DNA of 64,000 nt from Fen-999 sp044220545. GTDB taxonomy: Bacteria; Pseudomonadota; Gammaproteobacteria; Burkholderiales; Rhodocyclaceae. The position numbers were made by a program, and so were the translations under genes. Within the stretch, counting starts at the first letter, position 1. Every line of letters starts with the position of its first letter. The notes beneath the pieces were generated by a model. That model was given only the letters and a program-made list of their open reading frames with translations. It did not search any database and was not told the origin of the DNA. Positions 1 through 6,673 of the stretch are shown here, one piece after another. The DNA lies in assembly GCA_044220545.1 (NCBI GenBank), contig JBGAQX010000007.1, positions 62,001 to 126,000 on the forward strand, read 5' to 3'.

Positions 1-1
1 G

Positions 2-370
2 ACCATGGTAGCGACCCGCTTCTTCGTCATCCCGCGCTTGGCCGTGGAGGGCCTCATCGCCGGCAACGCGGACTTCACCCGCGATCTGATCGGCCGGCTC
101 ATCGCGAAGGTGCGCAGTCTGGCCGGCACCGTGCGCGACTTCGCGCTGCGCGACGTCTACGGGCGCCTTGCCACTTTCATCAACGGTCATGCGGTGGAAG
201 TCGATGGCCGGCGGACGCTCGAGCGCCTGACCCACCAGGAGATCGCCGCCCGCATCGGCGCCTCGCGCGAGATGGTCAGCCGCATCTTCAAGGAGCTGAC
301 CACCGGTGGGTATCTGGTGGTGGACAGCAAGCGGATCGTCGTCGCCAGGAAGCTGCCGGAGCGGTGGTAA
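2..370 (+). CDS. Crp/Fnr-family transcription regulator, C-terminal part (cut by the window start)
   Basis: Only the last 122 codons are in the window; the frame is open at its left edge, so the cyclic-nucleotide/effector domain lies outside. What remains is the dimerisation helix (about residues 10-50 of the visible part) and a winged helix-turn-helix of the Crp type. The recognition helix reads SREMVSR (visible residues 87-93). It has the R-E-x3-R arrangement that in E. coli CRP contacts GTGA half-sites. A GTGA-N5-TCAC palindrome lies 11 bp after its stop and again before the second peptide operon, so it probably regulates the adjacent radical SAM peptide locus (inference). The effector cannot be judged from this fragment. 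Confidence 0.85.
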   Translation, partial: TMVATRFFVIPRLAVEGLIAGNADFTRDLIGRLIAKVRSLAGTVRDFALRDVYGRLATFINGHAVEVDGRRTLERLTHQEIAARIGASREMVSRIFKELTTGGYLVVDSKRIVVARKLPERW

Positions 371-381
371 GGGTGTGCGAG

Positions 382-447
382 GTGAATAGGTCACCAGGGT
401 GCTGTGATCCGCGATACGGAACCGCCGGGGCGAAGTTTCTAGACTGA
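382..447 (+). promoter_or_regulatory. Promoter module A of the peptide locus with Crp-like operator
   Basis: A palindrome GTGA-ATAGG-TCAC (382-394) is followed by ACGGAAC (416-422) and, after 15 bp, TCTAGACTGA (438-447). The same three elements occur at exactly the same spacing at 1967-2032; 39 of 66 positions match without gaps. ACGGAAC and TAGACT would be the -35 and -10 with a 17-bp spacer measured from CGGAAC, which puts the operator centre near -64, a class I activator position. GGAAC also resembles ECF-type -35 elements, so the sigma factor is open. Confidence 0.7.
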
Positions 448-542
448 ATCTCATCGATGACACGGGAAACCGAGCATCGGTGAATGGGGCGCCTTCCCGC
501 CCCCCAACCAATGGCGGGAAAAATCGAGCAAAGGAAATGACA

Positions 543-746
543 ATGACCGAGAGCACCAAGAAGCCCGGACAGGGCAAGGGACCGGACACCAGCGGCATCG
601 AATTGGACGAGACCGGCAAGTTCGATCTGAACGACGACGATCTCGCCAAGGTCTCCGGCGGCAAGCCGAAAATCATCCCGGCTTGCGGCGGTTCGATCAC
701 CCCCTCGGGCTGCATCGTCAAGGTGGGCAAGTCTTGTACGTCGTAA
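543..746 (+). CDS. GG-leader RiPP-like precursor peptide 1 (three-Cys core)
   Basis: A 67-residue peptide. The start at 543 is chosen because AAAGGA lies 7 bp upstream; an in-frame ATG at 537 is too close to that site. The hydrophilic leader ends in a double-glycine motif, LAKVSGG (residues 34-40), of the kind cut by C39-type peptidase transporters. The predicted core (41-67) is short, basic and holds cysteines 48, 57 and 65 in small-residue contexts (ACGG, SGC, KSC), plausible substrates for radical SAM chemistry such as thioether formation. It is the only peptide before the first radical SAM gene, 94 bp upstream, and likely its cognate substrate (inference). No known precursor family is recognised. 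Confidence 0.75.
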   Translation: MTESTKKPGQGKGPDTSGIELDETGKFDLNDDDLAKVSGGKPKIIPACGGSITPSGCIVKVGKSCTS

Positions 747-840
747 GCGCTTGCCGGTAGCGCTTGCTCCACGGGAGGAATGGCGGGCGCTCGGTCGCGC
801 CCGCCGCATCCCTTCCCACGACCGTTCGGAAGGAGTATCC

Positions 841-1875
841 ATGGCAATCGAATCGTTTCCATCGCAAGAGGCGCTTGCGGCGGCGCTGAACTCCAAGGCG
901 CTCTACCTGGTGGTCCTGCCCACCGAGCAGTGCAACTTTCGCTGCGTCTACTGTTACCAGGATTTCGCTGTCGGTCGTATGTCGTCGTCCGTGGTGAGCG
1001 GGATCAAACGGCTGATCGATCGGAGAATGGAGAGCCTTCGGTACTTTCATCTGGCTTGGTTTGGCGGCGAACCGCTGATCGCAAAGGACATCGTCTTCGA
1101 AGTCTCCGAACACGCGCAACGCCGCAGCCGGGAACACGGTGTCGAATTCCTGGAGGGCGAGGTGACCACCAATGGCTACCTGCTAACGCCGGCCACCATG
1201 GGGCGACTCAGCGCGGCGAACCAAAAGCATTTTCATATTTCACTGGATGGGCTCGGCGCCATCCATGACGCCACGCGGCCCTTGATATCGGGCAAGGGGT
1301 CGTTCGGTCGGATCTGGCACAACCTGATCGGGCTGCGCAAGAGCGACCACGACTTTCATGTCGTCTTGCGTCTGCACTTCGGCGCGGCGCCCTTGGTCGA
1401 TACCGAGACATTGTGTCGGCGGATCAACCAGGAGTTTGGCGGCGATCCGCGCTTTTCCGTTCACCTCAAGTCAATCGAGAATTACGGCGGCGAAAACGGC
1501 GGCCGCATTGCGCCGATGTCGCGCCAGGACGCGAGCGAGACAGGGAAGCGCCTGTCCGCGGAACTTGCCGATCTGACCATCTCCGGCCGGGATGGGGATG
1601 CCGATCGCCATATCTGCTATGCGGCCCAGCCGAACAATCTGTTGATCCGTGCCGACGGCCGCGTCGGCAAGTGTGCCGTGGCCCTGAAGGACCCCAGAAA
1701 CACCATCGGACGAATCGACGAAGAGGGGCGACTGCGGATCGACAACGCACGACTGCAACCGTGGATGGGCGGCTACCGCGACTTGGACGTCGATCTGCTT
1801 TCTTGCCCCTACACCGGCGTCAGCAAGACGCCGATGCCCGCCCGGCCGAGCATTCCGATCCGCTTGGCCAGTTGA
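841..1875 (+). CDS. Radical SAM peptide-maturation enzyme 1 with reduced SPASM-like C-terminus
   Basis: A 344-residue protein; AAGGAG 7 bp before the ATG fixes the start. The radical SAM cluster motif CNFRCVYC is at residues 31-38, followed by WFGGEPL and TTNGYLL, typical of SPASM/twitch peptide modifiers. The C-terminal part has only three conserved cysteines (259, 278, 322) around a RADGRVGKC segment, fewer than the usual seven of a full SPASM domain, so at most one auxiliary cluster is likely. It is a clear tandem paralogue of the enzyme at 3245, with all six key cysteines within one residue of the same position. No separate RiPP recognition domain is seen. The modification (thioether, epimer or C-C crosslink) cannot be predicted. 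Confidence 0.88.
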   Translation: MAIESFPSQEALAAALNSKALYLVVLPTEQCNFRCVYCYQDFAVGRMSSSVVSGIKRLIDRRMESLRYFHLAWFGGEPLIAKDIVFEVSEHAQRRSREHGVEFLEGEVTTNGYLLTPATMGRLSAANQKHFHISLDGLGAIHDATRPLISGKGSFGRIWHNLIGLRKSDHDFHVVLRLHFGAAPLVDTETLCRRINQEFGGDPRFSVHLKSIENYGGENGGRIAPMSRQDASETGKRLSAELADLTISGRDGDADRHICYAAQPNNLLIRADGRVGKCAVALKDPRNTIGRIDEEGRLRIDNARLQPWMGGYRDLDVDLLSCPYTGVSKTPMPARPSIPIRLAS

Positions 1876-1966
1876 TGTTTGCCGGCGCGGCGACGATGGG
1901 ATTGGAACCGTCGGGCCGGCTGTCCGGTTCCGTCGTCGGTTTCCGTACTTATGGATGAGTGGCGAC

Positions 1967-2032
1967 GTGAATGGATCACAAGACCGCCGTGACTCAGGCC
2001 ACGGAACGCAGGAAGTCGGCGCTCTAGACTGA
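1967..2032 (+). promoter_or_regulatory. Promoter module B of the peptide locus with Crp-like operator
   Basis: Second copy of the module at 382-447: palindrome GTGA-ATGGA-TCAC (1967-1979), then CACGGAAC (2000-2007) and, 15 bp later, TCTAGACTGA (2023-2032). It would drive the five peptides and the second radical SAM gene. The operator-to-TCTAGA distance is 56 bp in both copies. Confidence 0.7.
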
Positions 2033-2114
2033 CTTCACTGACTGCAACAAACCATCGGCCGAGTCGCGGTCAGTGTTGGATCGATCAACCGGCCACCATT
2101 CGAAGGAGAACGTG

Positions 2115-2288
2115 ATGAACGAAGACAAGTGCAGGAACGACGAGGCAAACACATCTCAGGATGTCACGACACCGGCATCGACCCCGGATGACGGGGCGCT
2201 GTCCCTTCAAGACCTCGATGCCGTGGCAGGTGGCGCAAAGCGGAAGGTAGGCGGTGCCACTCCCGCGGCTCCGGCCCCAATCATGTAA
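2115..2288 (+). CDS. GG-leader RiPP-like precursor peptide 2 (proline/alanine core)
   Basis: A 57-residue peptide preceded by AAGGAG, 6-7 bp before the ATG. The acidic leader ends with LQDLDAVAGG (residues 31-40). The 17-residue predicted core is short, begins with a basic stretch (AKRK), and is rich in Ala, Pro and Gly with no cysteine, so thioether chemistry is not possible on the core. The bases around its start (CGAAGGAGAACG then ATGAACGA) are nearly the same as at peptide 5, which suggests the precursors arose by duplication. It is the first gene of the second transcript. No known family. Confidence 0.65.
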   Translation: MNEDKCRNDEANTSQDVTTPASTPDDGALSLQDLDAVAGGAKRKVGGATPAAPAPIM

Positions 2289-2299
2289 GGGGAACGGCC

Positions 2300-2500
2300 A
2301 TGGACAAGGAACACATGACAAACGGCCACCGCCAGATGGATGACGGTTTGCTCAGCCAGGAACAGCTCGAACACGCCGCCGGCGGCATGATAAATGTCCG
2401 GAAGGCGGTCGCCAGTGCCGTCAAGGGCGGCGCGCTGGAAGGAAGCACCACCCGGAGTGGCGGCGACGACGACCTGGATGACCTCGAAGTCGAACGTTGA
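2300..2500 (+). CDS. GG-leader RiPP-like precursor peptide 3 (acidic C-terminus)
   Basis: A 66-residue peptide starting 11 bp after the previous stop; AAGGGGAA precedes the ATG. The leader ends in SQEQLEHAAGG (residues 19-29), closely matching peptide 5 (DQEQLDQAAGG), so these two form a subgroup whose core begins with Met. The predicted core of 37 residues starts as a basic amphipathic stretch (INVRKAVASAVKGG) and ends in an Asp/Glu-rich tail. There is no cysteine. It could be a helical peptide like class II bacteriocins, but this is only inference. Confidence 0.65.
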   Translation: MDKEHMTNGHRQMDDGLLSQEQLEHAAGGMINVRKAVASAVKGGALEGSTTRSGGDDDLDDLEVER

Positions 2501-2544
2501 GCGACGGCGTAGCGAATGACCATCACATTTCACAGGAGATGAAC

Positions 2545-2715
2545 ATGAGCGAAAAGCAGGCGAAGGATCAGACGAGGACAACCGAAGACAAGGCCGCGGT
2601 TCGCCAAGTGCCGGAAGGCAAGCCACTGTCCGAGCGGGACCTGGACAGCGTGTCAGGCGGCGCGGCCCGCCGTGGCCCGGGAACCCAGACCGAAGACGAC
2701 GCCTACGTCGGCTGA
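2545..2715 (+). CDS. GG-leader RiPP-like precursor peptide 4
   Basis: A 56-residue peptide. AGGAG at 2534-2538 gives good spacing to the ATG at 2545; an in-frame ATG at 2539 is too close. The leader ends SERDLDSVSGG (residues 29-39), matching peptide 1 (VSGG). The core is only 17 residues (AARRGPGTQTEDDAYVG), with no cysteine and a single aromatic, Tyr54. Radical SAM enzymes of other systems act on aromatic residues, so Tyr54 is a possible target (inference). No family recognised. Confidence 0.65.
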   Translation: MSEKQAKDQTRTTEDKAAVRQVPEGKPLSERDLDSVSGGAARRGPGTQTEDDAYVG

Positions 2716-2745
2716 GTCGATGGCCGACAGACGAAGGAGAACGAC

Positions 2746-2949
2746 ATGAACGACCGGAAGCAGACCGAGGGTGACGTGAAACAACAGCCCAAAGACCAGC
2801 GGTTGCCCGCTGGCGAACTTGATCAGGAGCAACTGGATCAGGCCGCCGGCGGCATGAGCATGATGATCTCGCTCGCCGGCTTCGCCGGCAAGGTGATCAA
2901 GTCCACGACCGAGGCGGCTGCCACGACCCTCACCGAATCCCCGAAGTAG
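2746..2949 (+). CDS. GG-leader RiPP-like precursor peptide 5 (hydrophobic core)
   Basis: A 67-residue peptide with AAGGAG 7 bp before the ATG. The leader ends LDQEQLDQAAGG (residues 25-36). The predicted core of 31 residues begins with a hydrophobic, Met-rich stretch (MSMMISLAGFAG) and continues Thr/Ala-rich without cysteine; this pattern is compatible with a membrane-active peptide. It resembles peptide 3 in leader end and core start (AAGGM). Its neighbours are peptides 4 and 6 on the same transcript. Confidence 0.65.
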   Translation: MNDRKQTEGDVKQQPKDQRLPAGELDQEQLDQAAGGMSMMISLAGFAGKVIKSTTEAAATTLTESPK

Positions 2950-2982
2950 TCCGGCCTATCCATCCAAACGCAGGAGGTTTCC

Positions 2983-3180
2983 ATGAACGACAAGATCAAA
3001 CAGCAGGACGAAGCAACCAAGGGCATCGACACCAGCAAGATGTCGGTCGACGACACCGGTCGGGCGGAGGTGGGCGATGCGGAGCTGGATCAAGTGGTCG
3101 GTGGGATGGGTACCCGGACTGGCGGCACGAACTTCAAGTGCGTCAATCCGGTGAATTGCCCGGCCAAGGAAGCGCCCTGA
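2983..3180 (+). CDS. GG-leader RiPP-like precursor peptide 6 (two-Cys core)
   Basis: A 65-residue peptide with AGGAGG upstream of the ATG. The leader ends AELDQVVGG (residues 33-41). The 24-residue core contains Cys53 and Cys59 in the symmetrical context FKCVNPVNCP and a TGGTN stretch. It is the last precursor before the second radical SAM gene, 64 bp downstream, and the only cysteine-bearing one in this transcript. This mirrors the peptide 1 / enzyme 1 arrangement, so it is the most likely cysteine-type substrate of enzyme 2 (inference). Confidence 0.7.
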   Translation: MNDKIKQQDEATKGIDTSKMSVDDTGRAEVGDAELDQVVGGMGTRTGGTNFKCVNPVNCPAKEAP

Positions 3181-3244
3181 GCGAGCCAATGGAGTCCGTT
3201 GCGGCGCCCATCGCAGAGGCGACCGCGGCGGACCGGGGGCTACG

Positions 3245-4339
3245 ATGACGACCAAACCCTTCCTGTCGAAAGCCGCCTTGTCGGATGCGATCCATCCCCG
3301 GGCGATGCATCTGATCCTGCTGCCCACCGAGCAGTGCAACTTCCGTTGCACCTACTGCTACGAGGACTTCGACATCGGCCGCATGCGGCCGGAACTGGTG
3401 CGTGGGGTCAAGACCCTGGTGGATCGGCGCATCGACGATCTGCTCGGCATCAGCCTGTCCTGGTTCGGTGGCGAGCCGCTGGCGGCCAAGGACATCGTTT
3501 TCGATGTGGCCGAGCATGTGCAGCGGCGTTGCCAGGAGCGTGGCGTGACCAATCTGGGTGGCCACCTGACCACCAATGGCTACCTGCTGGATCTGGCGAC
3601 GGTCGAGCGCCTCTGTGCGGCCGAGCAGCGCACCGCGCAGATTTCCCTGGATGGCCTGGGTGCAGTTCACGACCGCAGCCGGCCGCTGGCTTCCGGCCGG
3701 GGCAGCTTTCGGCGCGTCTGGGACAACCTGCTGGCCATCCGCGCCAGCCGCCACGACTTTCGGGTCAGCCTGCGCATACACGTCGGTGTCGCCGAGGAAG
3801 CCGAGACGGCCGAGCTGTGCCGGGAGATAAACCGCCAGTTCGGCGGCGACCCGCGCTTCAGCGCCTACCTGCGCCTGATCGCCAACTGGGGCGGCGCCAA
3901 CCGGGACAGCATCAAGTCGCTGTCCGGGCCGGCCGGCCGGGAGGCGGTGGCCAGACTTGCCCGGCTGCTCACCGACATCGACCACAACGGCGTGGACGAT
4001 GGCGAGCAATACATCTGTTATGCCGCCAGGCCAAACACCTGGCTAGTCCGCGCCGACGGCCGGGTCGGCCGCTGCACCGTGGCGCTGGACGATCCGCGCA
4101 ATACCGTTGGCCACCTGGACGAGTCGGGCCGGCTGCGGGTGGATAGCGACAAGTTGCGGCCCTGGCTGGCGGGCCTGGCGGAACTGGACAGCGACCTGCT
4201 GGCCTGCCCCTATGGGGGTGTGCGGGGGGGGCCTAAGACCTCTGTCGCACCGGCGGCCGGCGTGCAAACCATCGTCCTGCCGCCCCGTTGGCGAGCCAGG
4301 GGCGACCTGCCAGCTGGGACCACCGTTGGCGCTACGTGA
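3245..4339 (+). CDS. Radical SAM peptide-maturation enzyme 2 with reduced SPASM-like C-terminus
   Basis: A 364-residue paralogue of enzyme 1. The cluster motif CNFRCTYC is again at residues 31-38 and the C-terminal cysteines are at 258, 277 and 321. Shared blocks include WFGGEPLAAKDIVF, TTNGYLL, FGGDPRFS and RADGRVG. It extends about 20 residues beyond enzyme 1 after a run of eight G (4224-4231) just past the last cysteine, so the tail may be mutable or a sequencing artefact. A GGGGG stretch before the ATG serves as ribosome site. It closes the transcript that carries peptides 2-6; no transporter or leader peptidase follows within the window. Confidence 0.88.
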   Translation: MTTKPFLSKAALSDAIHPRAMHLILLPTEQCNFRCTYCYEDFDIGRMRPELVRGVKTLVDRRIDDLLGISLSWFGGEPLAAKDIVFDVAEHVQRRCQERGVTNLGGHLTTNGYLLDLATVERLCAAEQRTAQISLDGLGAVHDRSRPLASGRGSFRRVWDNLLAIRASRHDFRVSLRIHVGVAEEAETAELCREINRQFGGDPRFSAYLRLIANWGGANRDSIKSLSGPAGREAVARLARLLTDIDHNGVDDGEQYICYAARPNTWLVRADGRVGRCTVALDDPRNTVGHLDESGRLRVDSDKLRPWLAGLAELDSDLLACPYGGVRGGPKTSVAPAAGVQTIVLPPRWRARGDLPAGTTVGAT

Positions 4340-4380
4340 GGACGCTTGACATGACTGACTTGGGACTCAAGGAGATGACC

Positions 4381-5115
4381 ATGCAGAAAAACCGTCGCAG
4401 AACACGAGGCGCCTGGGCAAGGCGTCTGGCCGGCGCGGCCGGGCTGGTGGCCAGTGCCGCCGCCCTTGCCGCGCCCGTGGCCTACACCGACCGGGCGGCG
4501 TTCGACGCCGCCACCGCCGGCATGCACCGAACGGTGGAGAACTTCGATGCCCTGCCCTCGGGGACGCCGATCACCAGCGGCGACGCCCTGGGCGGCCTGG
4601 CACTGACCTACAACCTGGGCGGCGTATCGCTGGCGGTGACGGATGGCACGGCCTTCGGCGGCGGGGCGCTGCCTTTCGCCACCACGTCACCCGGCAATTT
4701 CCTGGGCACCGACGATGGCGACATGCTCCAGGATGGCGATGGCTTCACCGTTCAGCTCGGCGCCGCCAATGCCTTCGGCCTGTATCTGATCTCGGCCGAT
4801 CCCCTGTGGGACGGCGACTTCCTGCTCACAGCCGGCGGCATCGGCGCCTCCCTGTGGACCGGCGACCTCCAGGCCCATTTTCCCGGTGACGGCAGCAGCG
4901 TCTACTTCCTGGGCATCGTGGATGCCGATGCGCCGCTGTGGGCTGCGACGCTGGCGACCGACCACGACATGGCCACGGGCCAGTTCCTCTGGAATGCCGA
5001 CGACCTGGTGGTGGCGCGCGCCAGCCAGGTGCCGGAGCCCGCCAGCCTGGGGCTGTTCGCCCTCGGCATGGCGGCGCTGACGGCGCGCCGCCGTTTCACC
5101 CCATCCACAATTTGA
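4381..5115 (+). CDS. PEP-CTERM sorting-domain exported protein
   Basis: A 244-residue protein. AAGGAG ends at 4374, which favours the ATG at 4381 over an in-frame ATG at 4375. It has a basic N-terminus and a hydrophobic signal peptide ending near ALAAPVAYTD. The C-terminus carries a classical PEP-CTERM signal: VPEPASLGL at about residue 217, a hydrophobic helix and a final RRRF cluster. The body is Gly/Ala/Asp-rich, as in extracellular matrix proteins processed by exosortase. No exosortase gene is in the window. It begins 41 bp after the radical SAM enzyme, and may or may not share its transcript. Function beyond surface or matrix sorting is unknown. Confidence 0.85.
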   Translation: MQKNRRRTRGAWARRLAGAAGLVASAAALAAPVAYTDRAAFDAATAGMHRTVENFDALPSGTPITSGDALGGLALTYNLGGVSLAVTDGTAFGGGALPFATTSPGNFLGTDDGDMLQDGDGFTVQLGAANAFGLYLISADPLWDGDFLLTAGGIGASLWTGDLQAHFPGDGSSVYFLGIVDADAPLWAATLATDHDMATGQFLWNADDLVVARASQVPEPASLGLFALGMAALTARRRFTPSTI

Positions 5116-5126
5116 CGGAGACTCCT

Positions 5127-6014
5127 ATGAATGCCATGAACATGCTCGAACCGAAGTCCTGGCGCCGTCGCGCGTCCATCATCGCGCTGGGCGTCAGCCT
5201 GTGGGGCGGCGCTACCGCCGCGTCCGCGCAAACTCGGCTCTCGCTGGCCGACCTGGCGGCGCAGATCGAGGCCTTGCGCACCCAGGTGACCAGCCTGACC
5301 CAGGCCAACAGCAACCTACAGGGCCAGCTCGACAGCCTCAACGCCAATCTCGGCGTCGTTCAGCTCGGTGTCGCCGGGGCCCAGGCCACCGCCCAGGCGG
5401 CCCAGAACCGCGCTGCCACGGTGGCGACCGACCTGGCCGCCGTCCAGGCCAACACCGTGCTTGCGCTCGACGGCATCCTCGCCTACGACGCCGCCGCCCA
5501 GACAGCCCGCTTCAGCGGGGTGGACGTGCAGATACTCAACGGCCAGGGTGCTGGAACTATCAATGGTCGCGGCAACCTGATCGTGGGTTACAACCGGGCG
5601 CGCACGGGCCCGGCCATCTGCTCGATCGGCGGGAGTTACGCCAATTCCCAGGTTGCCTGCGAGTCCACCGGCGGGACGTGGGCAGCCAATCACAAGAGCG
5701 GTTCCCACAATCTGGTGGTGGGCGACGAGCATGCCTACTCGGCTCATGGGGGCGTTCTCTTCGGGTTTGACAACGCAGTGGTCGCCTGGGGCGGCAGCGT
5801 GACCGGCGGATACGGCAACGTCGTCCTGGGTAACTACGCGGCCGTCTCCGGGGGCGTCGGGAACGGGGCGCGGGCCAACTACAGTGCGATTGGCGGGGGT
5901 TACCTGAATGCTACCGACGGCAACCACAGCGTGGTCAGCGGCGGCTTTCGCCGTGTGACCGGCTCGACGGAAGAATATTCATGGCGGGGGGGAGGGCTCG
6001 GACAGAGCCAGTAG
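5127..6014 (+). CDS. Secreted protein with coiled coil and YadA-head-like repeats
   Basis: A 295-residue protein with the ATG at 5127 following GACGGAG. A signal peptide ends near ASAQ (about residue 34). A coiled-coil segment follows (about 38-105; LAAQIEALRTQVTSL then repeated QLDSLNANL-like heptads), then a glycine-rich region with short repeats such as GGVLFGFDNAV, GGYGNVVLGNYAAVSGG and GARANYSAIGGGYLN. These resemble the left-handed beta-roll head of YadA-type trimeric adhesins. The C-terminal membrane anchor of that family is absent, so it is not itself an autotransporter; it may be a released or surface-bound trimer. It lies 11 bp after the PEP-CTERM gene, so the two are probably co-expressed. 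Confidence 0.65.
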   Translation: MNAMNMLEPKSWRRRASIIALGVSLWGGATAASAQTRLSLADLAAQIEALRTQVTSLTQANSNLQGQLDSLNANLGVVQLGVAGAQATAQAAQNRAATVATDLAAVQANTVLALDGILAYDAAAQTARFSGVDVQILNGQGAGTINGRGNLIVGYNRARTGPAICSIGGSYANSQVACESTGGTWAANHKSGSHNLVVGDEHAYSAHGGVLFGFDNAVVAWGGSVTGGYGNVVLGNYAAVSGGVGNGARANYSAIGGGYLNATDGNHSVVSGGFRRVTGSTEEYSWRGGGLGQSQ

Positions 6015-6112
6015 GGATTCAGGCCAGACGCCGCCTCCGGGTGGGATGTCAGGTTGACCGCGAGGATCCCACGGCCGGTTGGCAGCCAGGTGAACTCTGA
6101 TCGCTCGGGCGG

Positions 6113-6634
6113 TCAGTCGGCGCGCTTCAGTACGCCTTCCCAGCGCATGGCGACGTTCTTCTGTTCGCCGATCAACTCGAGAAAGTCCTGGGCCGACTTG
6201 AAGGGGAGTTCTTCCAGTATGCCGGCGTCCGGAATCGAGAACACGGAGAGGTCGCGATCGACGATGTCGAGGCCGTTGCCAGCGGCGATTTCGACCATCT
6301 GGGCGACCTTTGCGAGTACCGACTCGGGTGTGACGAAGGGGATGAGCACCCAGATGCTGGTGCCGTCGCGGGCGACCAGATCGGTCTTGCGCAGGGACTG
6401 GCGCAGCCGCGTGGCCAGGTCAACCAGCATTTGCAGGGCCACCTTGGCGCCATAGGTGTCGCCGAGCGCCTTCTGGTTGTGGAAACTGATGCGGACCAGG
6501 CTGTGGCGCAGGTTGGTGGCGTAGCGGCCCTGTAGGGCCAGCACCCATTCCAGGACATAGAGGAATTTCTCCCAGGCGGCGGTATCTTCGTTCATTGCGG
6601 CGACCTCGACTTTGGAAAGGAAGTTCTGGCTCAT
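6113..6634 (-). CDS. Degenerate GGDEF-type protein
   Basis: A 173-residue protein whose fold pattern follows diguanylate cyclase domains: a helix with HNQKALGDTYGAKVALQMLVDLATRLRQ, then RKTDLVARDGTSIWVLIPF. The segment RDGTSIWVL stands where active enzymes have GGDEF, so the catalytic signature is lost and the protein probably binds ligand or partner, or is structural. It follows paaK by 39 bp on the same strand and may be the last gene of that operon. No signal peptide or membrane segment is seen. Confidence 0.6.
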   Translation of the reverse strand: MSQNFLSKVEVAAMNEDTAAWEKFLYVLEWVLALQGRYATNLRHSLVRISFHNQKALGDTYGAKVALQMLVDLATRLRQSLRKTDLVARDGTSIWVLIPFVTPESVLAKVAQMVEIAAGNGLDIVDRDLSVFSIPDAGILEELPFKSAQDFLELIGEQKNVAMRWEGVLKRAD

Positions 6635-6673
6635 GTTGGTTGGGGGCGCGGCGCGCCGGGCTGCCTCGCCCGG

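Noticed and set aside
2078..2093. Near-palindrome GTTGGATCGATCAACC before precursor 2, considered as an FNR site
   Set aside because: Half-site spacing is one base short of TTGAT-N4-ATCAA and no copy lies before precursor 1.
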